Position numbers and translations under genes: made by a program. Positions 47,555 to 58,028 of a stretch of DNA of 64,000 nt are shown piece by piece. How positions within the stretch are numbered: position 1 is the stretch's first letter; every line of letters begins with the position of its first letter. The notes beneath the pieces were generated by a model, which was given only the letters and a program-made list of their open reading frames with translations, had not been told where the DNA came from and made no database searches. Source of the DNA: Filosporella fistucella (taxonomy: Eukaryota; Ascomycota; Leotiomycetes; Helotiales); NCBI GenBank assembly GCA_030077755.1, contig JAQJZZ010000010.1, positions 4,154,001 through 4,218,000 of the forward strand. Reading direction: 5' to 3'.

Positions 47555-48994
47555 TCCGACTGTTGCCTTTCGGGCTTCGTCTATGGGGGTACTCCGGTTA
47601 GTCGAAATCTGCCTGAGATTGTTATGGACAACACAGACGAGCTTCTTCCATACTTGGCTTCTGGCTCATGTGTCCAGTCTTTCAAAATTCATGACAATTT
47701 ATCTATGTACCGGCAGCATTGAAACAATCGACAATCTGCAGATTTGCATTTCTTCTCCTAAGGATGAGTCGAGATTAAAATCGATTGTTTTCCTTGTGGA
47801 CAGTATGGTTTCCCCCTTGAAACTCTTCACATTTGATTAATTGACAGTTTTCGGATGGGAGTTCAAAAACACTCAGCTGCTAGCTGATAATTATGCCAAA
47901 GCCGGGTATTACTGTTATATTCCAGATGTTCATCAGTGAGACTCTTTACCAGCAGAGTTTTTAAATTCTGTGCAGCCTCCCCTTGAAACTCGCGAGCAAC
48001 TTTCGATGATTGAGAAAACAAAAGCCACCGCCACGGTTGATACGACACTACCTCCGTGGTTGATCAAGCACCGCGAAGGTGTCTCAAGGCCTCTGATCGA
48101 GTCTTTCATTCACCGTTTGAGCGATCCGAGGGACTGGGAAAGTTGGCGCGATTGGTTTCGTATTTTGCCCATTCTCTTTCTCGCCTCTCTGGAATTTGCC
48201 GTCAAGTTGGTGCTATCAGCTGCCAAGCTGGCTTAAATCTGCTAGCTGGTTGTGATCTTGAGGGTTGACAGTGCTAATTCGTTGTGGTGCTGGGGAGGGA
48301 GATATACCATTGTGAGCAACACTTCTCATTTTTTCTTTCTCCGCTAGGTAGATATGAAAGACTCTCCAGCTGTCACTTATTTCTCGACTTGTCTAGATTG
48401 GTTTTCCTTGCCTGTTTTCAAGAACTTGGTGCTAATTGAAGTTGAAAATAGCTCGCAGCACATGGCGAAGTTGGGTGAGTTACCTTTGCCCTGGAAAATC
48501 TTGATTTTGCCCAAAGATCCGGCTACGACTCTCTCCGTTGAAGTCCTTAGTGTTCCATTCTCTGGCTAAAATGTATATAGTGCTTCTTATGCGTGCCATC
48601 ACTCGTTGGTGACTGTGCCCGGAGATTTTGAGTCTGTGAAGAGGCCACTTAGTCTGGCTGTGGGCGACCAAGGTAGTCTTCTGGACAACGATATAGTCAG
48701 AAAAATTCAGGACATCATAGCCAAGAAAGCTGATGTACCCCATGAGCTCAGAATTTATGAAGACCAGATCCACGGATTTGCTGTGAGAAGTGATGTATGC
48801 AAGCTTTCCACTTGATTCACCTTTCTGAACTTTGTTTATAAATCAGCTTCCGAGCAGTTTTTGGCCTGCTCGAACGATTCATTGTGGACAAATTCCCGTT
48901 CTGATTTATTGCAGTGGGGCTCTGAGAAAGACCGAAAAGCTACGGATGAAGCTGAGAAGCAAGGAATTGAGTGGTTCACTAAATATCTTACTTG
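47555..48994 (+). pseudogene. Dienelactone hydrolase-like pseudogene
   Basis: Pieces in order: SDCCLSGFVYGGTP (about 47555), SRLKSIVFLVD (about 47770), a good GT-AG intron to FGWEFKNTQLLADNYAKAGYYCYIPDVHQ (47850-47936), an in-frame TGA (47937-47939) where the family has Gly (HQGD), then SLPAEFLNSVQPPLETREQ, TTLPPWLIKHREGV, a frame change into IRGTGKVGAIGF (about 48123-48160), over 100 nt of extra sequence, the nucleophile motif CWGGRYTI (Cys codon 48288-48290), another gap, and then CHHSLVTVPGDF, GDQGSLLDNDIV and HELRIYEDQIHGFAVRSD. A last intron leads to DEAEKQGIEWFTKYLT ending at 48994. The family are alpha/beta hydrolases cleaving dienelactone-type substrates with a Cys-Asp-His triad. The nonsense codon plus frame breaks mark it as non-functional. 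Confidence 0.85.
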
Positions 48995-49743
48995 AAGCAC
49001 CCATATGAAAAGGGAGAACCATATTCTGAAGCCACATCCACTACTGCACTTGTCAGGTTGCGCGATATGTATGATCAAACAGTTTATACAGCAGGTATTT
49101 AAATTGACAAACACGTCATCTCGATAAACCATCAAGTTCCCAACTGCTATGGTACATTAGTACCAAGAATTCCATGCGAAATGTGAGGGAGGAGGAATCA
49201 CGAGATCTGGCCATGTTCAGAGTTCAAGCAGGTTCGTCTCCCGTTACATCGAGATGATGAATCTTCCACCCTCCGCTTTGTCATCACGCCCCCAAAGGTC
49301 ACAAACGAAGCGGATTGGGCATGCTTGCGAAGGGATTCCTAGGTGACGGTGAGGGTACCTAGGTAAGCTTCCTCATCCACGGCAATCCCTTGTTCCTCCT
49401 TTTGTTCCCTCAAATGAGAGCCATTTCGCAACCCGGTTGTGGCACATGTGGCATTAGGGCATGGGTGCGATTGGACTCTGTCGTATCTTCTACTCAGCCT
49501 TGCCATCTGTGTGTCTACCGGTACATCCGCACAACTCAGAACAGTACATACCATATATCGATCAGTAAGATTAATTAGTGGATGAGGAGCAAGGGTATCG
49601 TCTAGTCCGACATGTTGAAGAGGTGCAGGATACATTGGAATTATTTATTCTAAATTGTGCTCTCCTGTGCGAACGAGCTCTGGATCTTCTCTCGTCATTA
49701 TTCTGTTGCTCGGCGTGCATCGCTCCACTATCGACTGTCCAAC
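48995..49743. other. Intergenic, no gene recognised
   Basis: About 750 nt. No motif-bearing frame is seen. It carries the promoter of the secreted-protein gene; CT-rich bits occur near 49380-49410. Confidence 0.4.
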
Positions 49744-50756
49744 ATGCACTTCCTCATTTTGGCTACGTGTTACGCGATCTTTGGGTTCTCCGTTGTGCTT
49801 GCAACCCCCCTGGATCTCCTTCTCCCGAGGAGCGAATCTTCTCCAAATCCAATTGCATCGATATATCCTACAAACGTTACGGGAACCATTAATTCCACGA
49901 TCTCAGTCATTCCAATTCCATATAAGCTTGCAAGAAGCATTATACCACCCCAGTATGGAATCTTAGAAGAGGCATATCGATCGTTGCTGCCAAACTTCCC
50001 CAAGGACAGCTATCCTGTAAGCACACCATCCGACTTTCCCCATATCAGTTTTCTCATACGTCAGCTTGTTATTAGGGCTGCTTTGGACCATGGTGTAGGA
50101 TTGTTCGCTATTGGTTTCGAACTGCCGGATTTCCAGGTATTTTTGCCCTCCTCCATGATGCATCCGAAAGCAATGTTAATAAAATCGAGTCAATACACAT
50201 ACTGTACCCATTCGTTGATCTGCTAGGGGACGGATATTCAAGCTTCACATGGAACAAATACCTACTACTATCTGCGAATAACACTCTCGCGCAGCAAGGA
50301 GCTGAGGCTGACGGTACCATACCTGTGAAAACAACCTTTTCCCCAGATCTGGAGGCATATGCGTTCATCTCCAGGGATAAATCCAACCAGATCTATTTAT
50401 ATGCCTACACCAATACCAGTACGAAGCCTTCGGTCACGACCAAGTTTACACCTCTCAATAAAGTAGGCCCATACTCTGTCGAGTTTTTCAAAAATGTCAC
50501 AAATCAACCTATTTTCTCGCGGGGAGACACGTGTGATAACCAGCGGACCCTGTTCAATACAACATTAACAACCGGAATAAATGTTCCAGTGGGTATCAAA
50601 GGGAGTGTATCCATTCTCCCTCCCTATTTTCCAGCTCCTGGCTGTGTGTTCGACGATAATGTCTATGGCATAAAGGTTGATGTGGCGTTTGTGGAAAATC
50701 CTTCGATGAATTGTTCACTGTTAAAGGGATATAGTGGGACGGGCTCAGGCGACTGA
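49744..50756 (+). CDS. Secreted fungal protein, acetoacetate-decarboxylase-like region possible
   Basis: Two exons: 49744-50136 and 50190-50756, intron 53 nt (GTATTT donor, CGAG acceptor). The product is 319 aa. The splice restores one frame across LPDFQ and PFVDLLGDGYSSFTW; without it a stop follows within 30 codons. Residues 1-20 are a clear signal peptide ending near VLATPLDLLLPR. The body contains VIPIPYKLARSIIPPQYGIL, then YPFVDLLGDGYSSF, the aromatic block PYSVEFFKNVTNQPIF, and CDNQRTLFNTTLTTG, with several Asn-glycosylation sites. I recognise this as a recurring secreted family of ascomycetes, usually unnamed. The IPPQYG region recalls acetoacetate-decarboxylase-like folds but I would not rely on that. 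The function is unknown. Confidence 0.75.
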
Positions 50757-51311
50757 ATGATGATCCAACTCCAACCCGTCAAATCGTACGTGGATTTCGC
50801 ATCCGCTCACATAAGACACATTCAACCGCGAGCTCTACATGATCAAGTAGAGAGAGGAGTTACAAAATGGCACGCACGTCTTGAGGTGAGCTATCTGCTT
50901 AAAGAATCGATAGAGTATCTAGTTTTAGGACGATCAGACTCCACATTGTTCCGAACCATAGAGCAACTCTACAGCTGCCGTTACAAAGCTTACAAATTTT
51001 GTGCCCTAACACTATGCAAAAAATCTTTGAGTTTCATAATTGTCGCATCCAAGTACTGCTTACTGCCCTTTTGTTCCGCATTTCAACTTACTGTAGCGTG
51101 GAATTTTGCGTTGTGCCGCAACGACCAATTTATCTCACATGATGTAACTTACCACCCAGCTGACAAATCGTATCAAGCATGAGACATTTCTTTCATAAAT
51201 AGTTCCAATGCAAAGCATCGACCCTCCCCTTGTCCTTCTGCTGAGTTGGTAGATTCAAATTCTTTTATGCTGCCATAAATTTAAACACAGTATAAATATA
51301 AATGCCTCAAA
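50757..51311. other. Intergenic, no gene recognised
   Basis: About 550 nt between two plus-strand genes. A 141-codon frame at 50757-51182 has no motif and follows the previous stop directly; I regard it as chance. A TATAAATATAAA stretch at 51291-51302 lies just upstream of the next ATG. Confidence 0.4.
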
Positions 51312-52989
51312 ATGGATTCGAACATTTCACCATCCCAAGCAACTACTTCGCCAAGTGATGCTTTGAACACGAACAGCGCCAAGCAACGTAAACGAGGAAA
51401 TAGAGGGAGACCATTGAAAAGCTTGAGTAGTACAGATAATCCAGTAAGTGCAAAGAAGGGCAGAATAGCCTTGTGTATTTTTATGGTACGGAGAACCTTA
51501 GTCTTCGACAAAAATCCTCAACCAGGTCGATTGGGGAGCCCATGTTACATTCAGAAAATTGCAAAGTGCATCGAGTGCTGTGGCCTTACACCATTGCTTG
51601 AACCCTAAACTACTTCTGTTCACCTAGTGTGAATCATCACAAACTCAAAAGTCTCGAACTCTGCTGGAAGACGTTCGTGTATTAAGCCAACTCCTCTGAC
51701 TACTGACGTTTGCAAAGGAACGACGAGCACAAGTTCGAAGAGCTCAGGAGACTTATCGAATTCGGAAGGAGGCTGAGTCTAAACGGCTGGAAGGAAGGGC
51801 GAAAGCTCTTGAGGACTGCATTGAGCAAATAAGCAGTGTGTTTCTAGACTTCAGCTCACGCTTGATCGAAGATGGAATAACACAACAAAGCCCGGCAACT
51901 GGCATAAACTTACTGCACGCAACTTCCAAAGTGCTTCAGATTGCAAGACATGCCACGCAGTTATCAGATCATCCAGAAGATCTGTTCAGGAGGCCACCAG
52001 CCGCAGACCATTCGAAGACAGCAGCAGGAGAAGAAAATGCCAGGGCATACCCTCCTTCAACTGGAGTCACGGCTGACGACACTTCATATATGAGTGCAAG
52101 AACCTTTGGGAGCGGATGGTTCGATTTTGAGCCTTCATGTTTCTCCAAAGCATCGTCTATCCACGGTGCAGACACCAAATTCCCCGACTCCCCCTTTGCA
52201 CTCAATCTGATACGCACCAATATCAGCGTTGCATATTATGCCCTGCTTGACAATAGCCCGTTCTCTGCTGATCTGGTCACACAAATGTTTCGGTATGCGT
52301 TTCTTTACCACAGCCGCGAAGAGATACTTTGCAATCTCCGCTGGTTCCTCGGCCCTGGGATTGGTTTTCAGCGTTTTCTAGGGCGAGCTGTTTTTGGATT
52401 TGAGAGGCTTATGTCTCTTCAACATCTAAATAAATCTACCCGGGACTGCAGAGCCAAGCTCCTCCACCCATTGGTGGATGCTCAGGCTATGTTGGATGTG
52501 CGGAGAGAGTCGCCTACAGAAAGTTTTATGAATGCAGGTGATGTCGAGGCGTTTCTGCTCAGTAAAGGGGCATGGATAAACCAAGACACGATCCAAATTG
52601 AGATGGAAAGGAGAGGAATCAGTTCGGGTCTGCCAACTTGTAGCTTCGAACCGGAAAATGAACATCGACAAAGCCAACGCACAGATGTTGTGCGTTCATT
52701 GCTCACATCGGAGGTGGGGAATCAAAACCTGGTAACGAAACACCATAGCATTTGTGATGCTGTCACATCTGATTCCCTGCCAGGAAACGTGGGCGATACT
52801 TCGTTTCCCAAGGGGCCTTCTTCTCGAAAATCGCGCGAGGCCCCACGAGACGTCATGTATCTGAACGTGCCTGATTTCTTCGATGTCTTAGTCCGAAATT
52901 CTGTTTGTCTCGGCACAGGACCGGGTTATCCGAAACTTGCGGTGGAAGAGGCCCTTAAATCTGCAATGATTCAAGCTCTAGGACAGTAG
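51312..52989 (+). CDS. bZIP transcription factor (fungal, atypical basic region)
   Basis: Two exons: 51312-51443 and 51718-52989. The product is 467 aa. The 274-nt intron is long for this window, so an extra small exon is possible. Exon 1 gives KQRKRGNRGRPLKS, an AT-hook-like basic stretch. The splice joins it to ERRAQVRRAQETYRIRKEAE, a basic region of the fungal bZIP type in which the usual Asn-x7-Arg is modified, followed by a short leucine-zipper-like helix KRLEGRAKALEDCIEQISSVF. The C-terminal 300 residues include FALNLIRTNISVAYYALLD and YHSREEILCNLRWFLGPG, a tail I know from other fungal bZIP regulators. The target genes are unknown. It lies next to an alcohol dehydrogenase pair, so local regulation is possible but unproven. 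Confidence 0.75.
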
Positions 52990-53943
52990 CTGTTCAGTTT
53001 GAAGGATTTTGGGTTCGGGTCTCGCATGGGCTGCGAAGAAGAGGCAATGTATAGGAAAACTTCGGATTCTACTATCTCGATACTTCTGTGGCCGTTTACC
53101 CCGTTGAGAAGCGAAAGCAGGGCAGATCATGTATATGGCTGGGCCAGTCCATACTTGAATAATCCGGATATAAAGACATCGCAATAGAAGTTCAAAGAAG
53201 GGTCTAGACCTGTCCAAGTGATGCCAGCGTCATTTCCGATTTAACAAGCTGAAATGACCCGAAAGACTGGCTTCGAGAATGTAAATGTAGATTCATGCAA
53301 TCTAGTGACTGCAGGATTAACGGCGGTTCAGGCAGCCTGGCTTTAGTTACAAAGTGGAGTAGCCGTGGTAGTTGAGGATGGTGTTGATAGTGAGAACGAA
53401 TGTACATATGTACTGCAAGTATAACTCTAATGAGAGTCTGATGGGCGAGCTACTGCAAAACTACTAGGTACCTACACTTGCAGTGATCTCATCATTTTTC
53501 GCTAAGTTCAAACGCTACTTTCCAGGTTCGTAAGGTACAAGTACATAGGTAGGTACTCAGTATGCCGAACACTCGCAGCTACCGTATCTAAGGTACTTTG
53601 CTTGAAATGATTGCTCCTAGCTGTTGCTAGGTACCTTAGGTAGGTAAGTACCTAGGCAAGTCTCATAATGACCCCGCACTCTAGAATACCGTAGGTACCT
53701 GAGGTAGTAAGTACACTTGTACCCACTATTACCATTGAGCACTGGTGCGGGTTCTATAACAATGGGTAGTTTTTCTCCGTGTCCGAGTCACCTCGATCAA
53801 GGTGAGGAGCGAACCAAAGTACTGACTACCTCACATATAAATCACACACATCTGCATTTTACCGTTGGCCAAATGCACCATCTACGTTCGTAACGACATC
53901 GAAACCTCTATCATACCAGCAAACTTCAAAATCAAGCTTCGGA
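52990..53943. promoter_or_regulatory. Promoter-like gap dense in TAGGTACCTA motifs
   Basis: About 950 nt upstream of the alcohol dehydrogenase. Between 53465 and 53715 the sequence is packed with GGTACC/AGGTA/TACCT elements, several of them palindromic (for example GCTAGGTACCTTAGGTAGGTAAGTACCTAGG near 53628-53660, given here only as its core pattern). They resemble the TAGG microsatellites elsewhere. They may be decayed repeats or binding sites. Confidence 0.45.
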
Positions 53944-56371
53944 ATGGCGACTGGTACAGAGACACAAAAAGTGTTCGATATCCCAAAGAAGTACAAGGCT
54001 GTAATATATGACAGGCCGGGAACTATTTCTACGAAGGTAGAAGAGTTAGATACACCTGAACCTGGCGCTGGTGAGGTGCTGGTCCGAATGTAAGTGGCCG
54101 AGCTTCTCACATACCTAAATTCCTTCCCCTACGCCATCACGCAAAACGAGAAGTGGAAAGCCCCTCTAGAGTTGGACTGATGTGATTCTGTCATTTCCCG
54201 GTTGAAATTTCCGACCTTCGGACCAAACATTGCTCCAGTTCATCTACAGTAAAGATGCATACCAGTTTCTTTCGGTGTTCGCTGAAACTTCTCAGGTGTA
54301 TCATTTGAAGTCGTTAATGTTAAAGTAGATTCTGACCGTGGATCATTATAGAACTCACTCGGGTGTCTGCCACTCTGACACGGAAAGAATAAATCTCGGA
54401 ATTCTATCAAGACTATACTAATCCGCTCTTGCAGGGAGTAATGGAGAACTCCTGGCGACTGTGTATGAACACTTTGATGCCCCCATCATACGGCTGTTGA
54501 CATGGAGCAGTACCAAATCCCACCCAACCCGGACAAGTCGGAGGGCATGAAGGGGGTTTGTAACCCCCCACACCCCCTTTTTGCAAGATACTTGTGCTCG
54601 CTTCCGATAATCACTTGCAGAACTAAGCCCGAGAAGTGAAGTTACTGATTTAGCGTAGTTGGCATTGTTCACAAGCTTGGACCAGGATCTGAGAATGGTC
54701 GAGTTAAGGCAAGTAATGCCTAGTCAATATTGTCCATGTATCGGAAGCTGAAGCTGAAGTCTGGAAGGTGGGTGATCGCGTAGGGATCAAGGTGAGCTCT
54801 TCGTCAGTCAAAATGTCTAGAAAAAGGCTGAGAGGGAATAGTGGATTGCCTATGCTTGCGGCAATTGGTAACAGAAGCACCAGCCGTAGTAGAGAAGTTG
54901 CTAAAATCATCACAGCCCTCCTTGTCTGGAAGGAAAAGACGGCGTCTGCTTCGTGAGTTTCCGTGCCAAGTTCAATGTTCCCGACAATTCTGACACCGTG
55001 TTTCCAAAGAACCAAAAAATTTCTGGCTACTACCGTCAGCGGGAATATCTATGAGTATCACCTGGAAGCTAAGCAGCCAGCAGACCCTGGCACTTTTCAA
55101 CAATATGCTCTTGCACCGAGTCATTACGTTACTCCAATTCCAGAGAGACTTAGCAGTCAAGATGCCGCACCAATTCTATGTGCCGGTGTAACCACGTAAT
55201 GATATCTTCTCTTCATATTCCTTATAGTTTACCAGGACTTGAAGGGAGCCTGATCTACTGAAGGCCGCAGCGTTGGCCGCATATAGATAGACGAGGCTCA
55301 CTTCTATATTAGATACTCAGCTCTTCGAAAGTCCGGCGCATTGAGTGGGCAATGGGTCGTTATAGGTTAGTACGGGTTCCCCGTTAGAAGTCACGAAAGT
55401 CCTAACTTTGGATAGCTGGTGCTGGTGGTGGACTGGTAAGTGGCCTTTCATGTTCTTGGCAACGCGCGCTAACCCAAGCGCGAGAGTCACCTTACCTGTC
55501 AAATTGGCTCTCGGTATGTTAACATTCTCATTTGAACCTGATCTGGTTGAAATTCTCCCTGCTTGAGATATCTGTCTGGCCTGCCTGTGACGTATGACCA
55601 GCGGTTTAATCTAGGTTTAATGTGTCAGCCTAAACTTGCAGGCTGACACGAAACAAGTGGAATGGCCATGCGAATCATTGGCATCGATCATGGAAGTAAA
55701 GAACAGCTGGTCAAAGATTGTGGTGCTGAGGTCTTCATCGATGTCACCAAACAAAACGGCGATGAAATTGCCAAGGAAGTGAAGAAAGTAACTGGTGGTA
55801 GGCTCCAAAAGTTCATCGCTAACTTACGTGGCATTGGTTCTGACAATATTGTTTCAAAGATCTAGGAGCTTCCGCGGCGATTGTGTGCACGGCGAGTAAT
55901 GCAGCTTACAGTCAAGCACTTGACTTCTTGAGATTCGGAGGAACTTGTAAGCAACGTCCTTCTTCATGAAAATGGTTCCTTGTGGGAATTGTCTCATGCA
56001 CTGCCCATAAATGCCGCGCTATGCCTGGTTCCAGTATAAGATTGCTAATGCAGCAACAACCCCCAGTGGTCTGTGTTGGGATGCCAGAAGGTGACCCCAT
56101 ACCAATTGCAAAGGCCTTCCCAGCAGCCCTGGTAGCAATGGAGAACACGATCAAAGGCTCCGCTGTTGGGAACCAGAGGAAGGCAATCGAAGTATTAGAC
56201 AGTGAGTCAATGAATCCGGGGATGCGAAGTGAAATTTAACAGTGCGTAGTGGCGGCGAGGGGTATCGTGAAGACTCGCTTGAGACTGGAGAAGATGGAAA
56301 ATCTTACGAACGTCTTCCAAGACATGAGTGAAGGCAAAATGCAAGGGAGAGTTGTGCTCGATCTCCAATAA
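53944..56371 (+). CDS. Zinc alcohol dehydrogenase, 17 exons
   Basis: Medium-chain zinc alcohol dehydrogenase (ADH1 type), which interconverts alcohols and aldehydes with NAD. The 375-aa product was rebuilt from exons 53944-54089, 54352-54382, 54435-54462, 54511-54555, 54659-54712, about 54748-54791, 54842-54867, 54916-54952, 55010-55034, 55084-55195, 55313-55365, 55416-55435, 55485-55513, 55658-55797, 55866-55946, 56067-56201 and 56250-56371; every phase closes. The motifs fall in order: THSGVCHSD (catalytic zinc Cys55), GQVGGHEG (His81, Glu82), VGDRVGIKW, the structural-zinc loop CGNCPPCLEGKDGVC, GTFQQYALAP, the Rossmann motif VVIAGAGGGL, and VCVGMPEGDP. Exons of 20-31 nt explain why it is not seen as an open frame. 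The donor after exon 2 reads GA rather than GT (54383-54384); all other introns are GT-AG. It may be functional, mis-spliced, or newly dead. Confidence 0.85.
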
Positions 56372-58028
56372 AAATGGCGCAAGGAGGAAATGTTCTCAAT
56401 GGTACGAGTACATGGGATGGTGAGGGGTACGTAAGGCTGAAAATATCATATGAAACATTGTATTTGAACTTACGGATACAAGCGATGAATATTCATGTGC
56501 CCGTTCGAGGCTGTGCAACGACAGATCTAGGAGTCATCGGTCAAAGCATGTGTTATAGCTGAGATATTCATCGTTTCCTTGTGACGGTCGTTCCGAAAAG
56601 CCAACATGCATGAAGTCAGGGACTTTGTCCTGTGAGCACAAGTCTTCAACATCTGATCATTGGATCTGGATTGTGTGCTTCATTTGAATTGATTTTGGTG
56701 AGGGAGTAGGGTGGACGAGTATCTGTGCAGTGAGATTGCTACGCCGCACCAGATACAGGGGAGTCGCTCCGTCCGTCGCCGTCCGAACTATGAAGCATCA
56801 GGTCTGCAGGACGAAAACGTCACTTGACGCAGGGTAAATGCGGATAATCAGCATGAAAAGGCGACTGCGTGTGAGCGTGCGGGTTAATATCCATCGCTCG
56901 GTATGCGCCAAAAGAGTCAGGTTGATTGAGTGACAACCTGCTGGTCGGAAAGCAGACGTCGCATGCTACTATTGCAGCCAACGGTGTAAATGAGGACTTG
57001 TATGGTATGGCATACGGTACGGTCGCGGATGGTCGGATGGATCGATGTTGGAAGCTATGTGGGAGGAAAGGAGAGATTCGAACAAATCGACGATGAGGAC
57101 GGGATATCTCGCTGGCGACGAGAGATCCAACTTCTCAGAGCTGAGCAGAGGGGTAGCCAGCTGGAGAGGAAATCGGTGCGAGGTTCAGATTATACGGAAG
57201 ACGGTATGGTCTGCCGTGCTGCGAATATAGCATATTGTACTTCAATGGCGAAAATGTGATAGAGAGAGATGAGGTGATTTGATACAGCCTCCAGTACGTA
57301 CGCTGTTGTGATTGTACAAAGATGCATCGATCTCTAATGAGGTAGATGGAGAGATTCCGGTACGACGTAGTAGATGCTGGATGCTGGTTGCTGAATGTTG
57401 GATGTTGGATCCACGGGGCAGTCCGGTCGCGATTATGATATCAATTGCTGTTCCTTGCGATTTGCCCTTCTGAAATCGAGTCGGAGTCTATACAGGGTCA
57501 AGTGTGAGGTACGAAGTAGGTAACTAGGGAGGTATCTGTATTCTCAGCTGTCAGCCTCGCCTGTTTCCTCAGGGCCAATCGTTGGCCGCAGAATCCCTCA
57601 AGGCTCAACTTTGCCGAAGGATGCCTCCCTCTTCGCCTTCCTCCCCTCGCTCGTCTCTTTATTCTCCTTACCCAACACCATTCATCCTCACCCTCAACAC
57701 TGCTGCGGCGAAGTGCAGCTTGCCATCGTAATCCCCCTTTCTCTCTATCCATCGCTCTCCCAACTAACACTATATCACTTCTCCTTGACCGTTGATTTTT
57801 CCAGCCGGCCTTCTGGAAGACCAAGAGACCAAAATTTCGACCTTCATGAAGTAATAGCAGGGCTCAGCACGGCGCCTACCAAACATTTTGGATGGCCGTT
57901 CTAGGACAGCACCGAGGGATTCTCAACAGGCAGAACAACTCAACTAATCCATCTTGTAGTATATATAATGTACTTACGTGCCGCGATGGCGTGCAACCAA
58001 CAGATCCTATCCCATATCCCTCTCCTTC
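56372..58028. other. Intergenic, no gene recognised
   Basis: About 1.65 kb. The open frames at 56990-57259 and 57611-57904 lack motifs. The last 400 nt are C/T-rich (57620-57800), as expected of the leader of the SWIM-finger gene. A GATGCTGGATGCTGGTTGCTG direct repeat lies near 57372-57410. Confidence 0.4.

Noticed and set aside
53944..54672. Reading the first ADH gene as a fragmented pseudogene
   Set aside because: First impression from scattered motifs; careful splicing joined all 17 exons in phase, leaving only the GA donor as a lesion.
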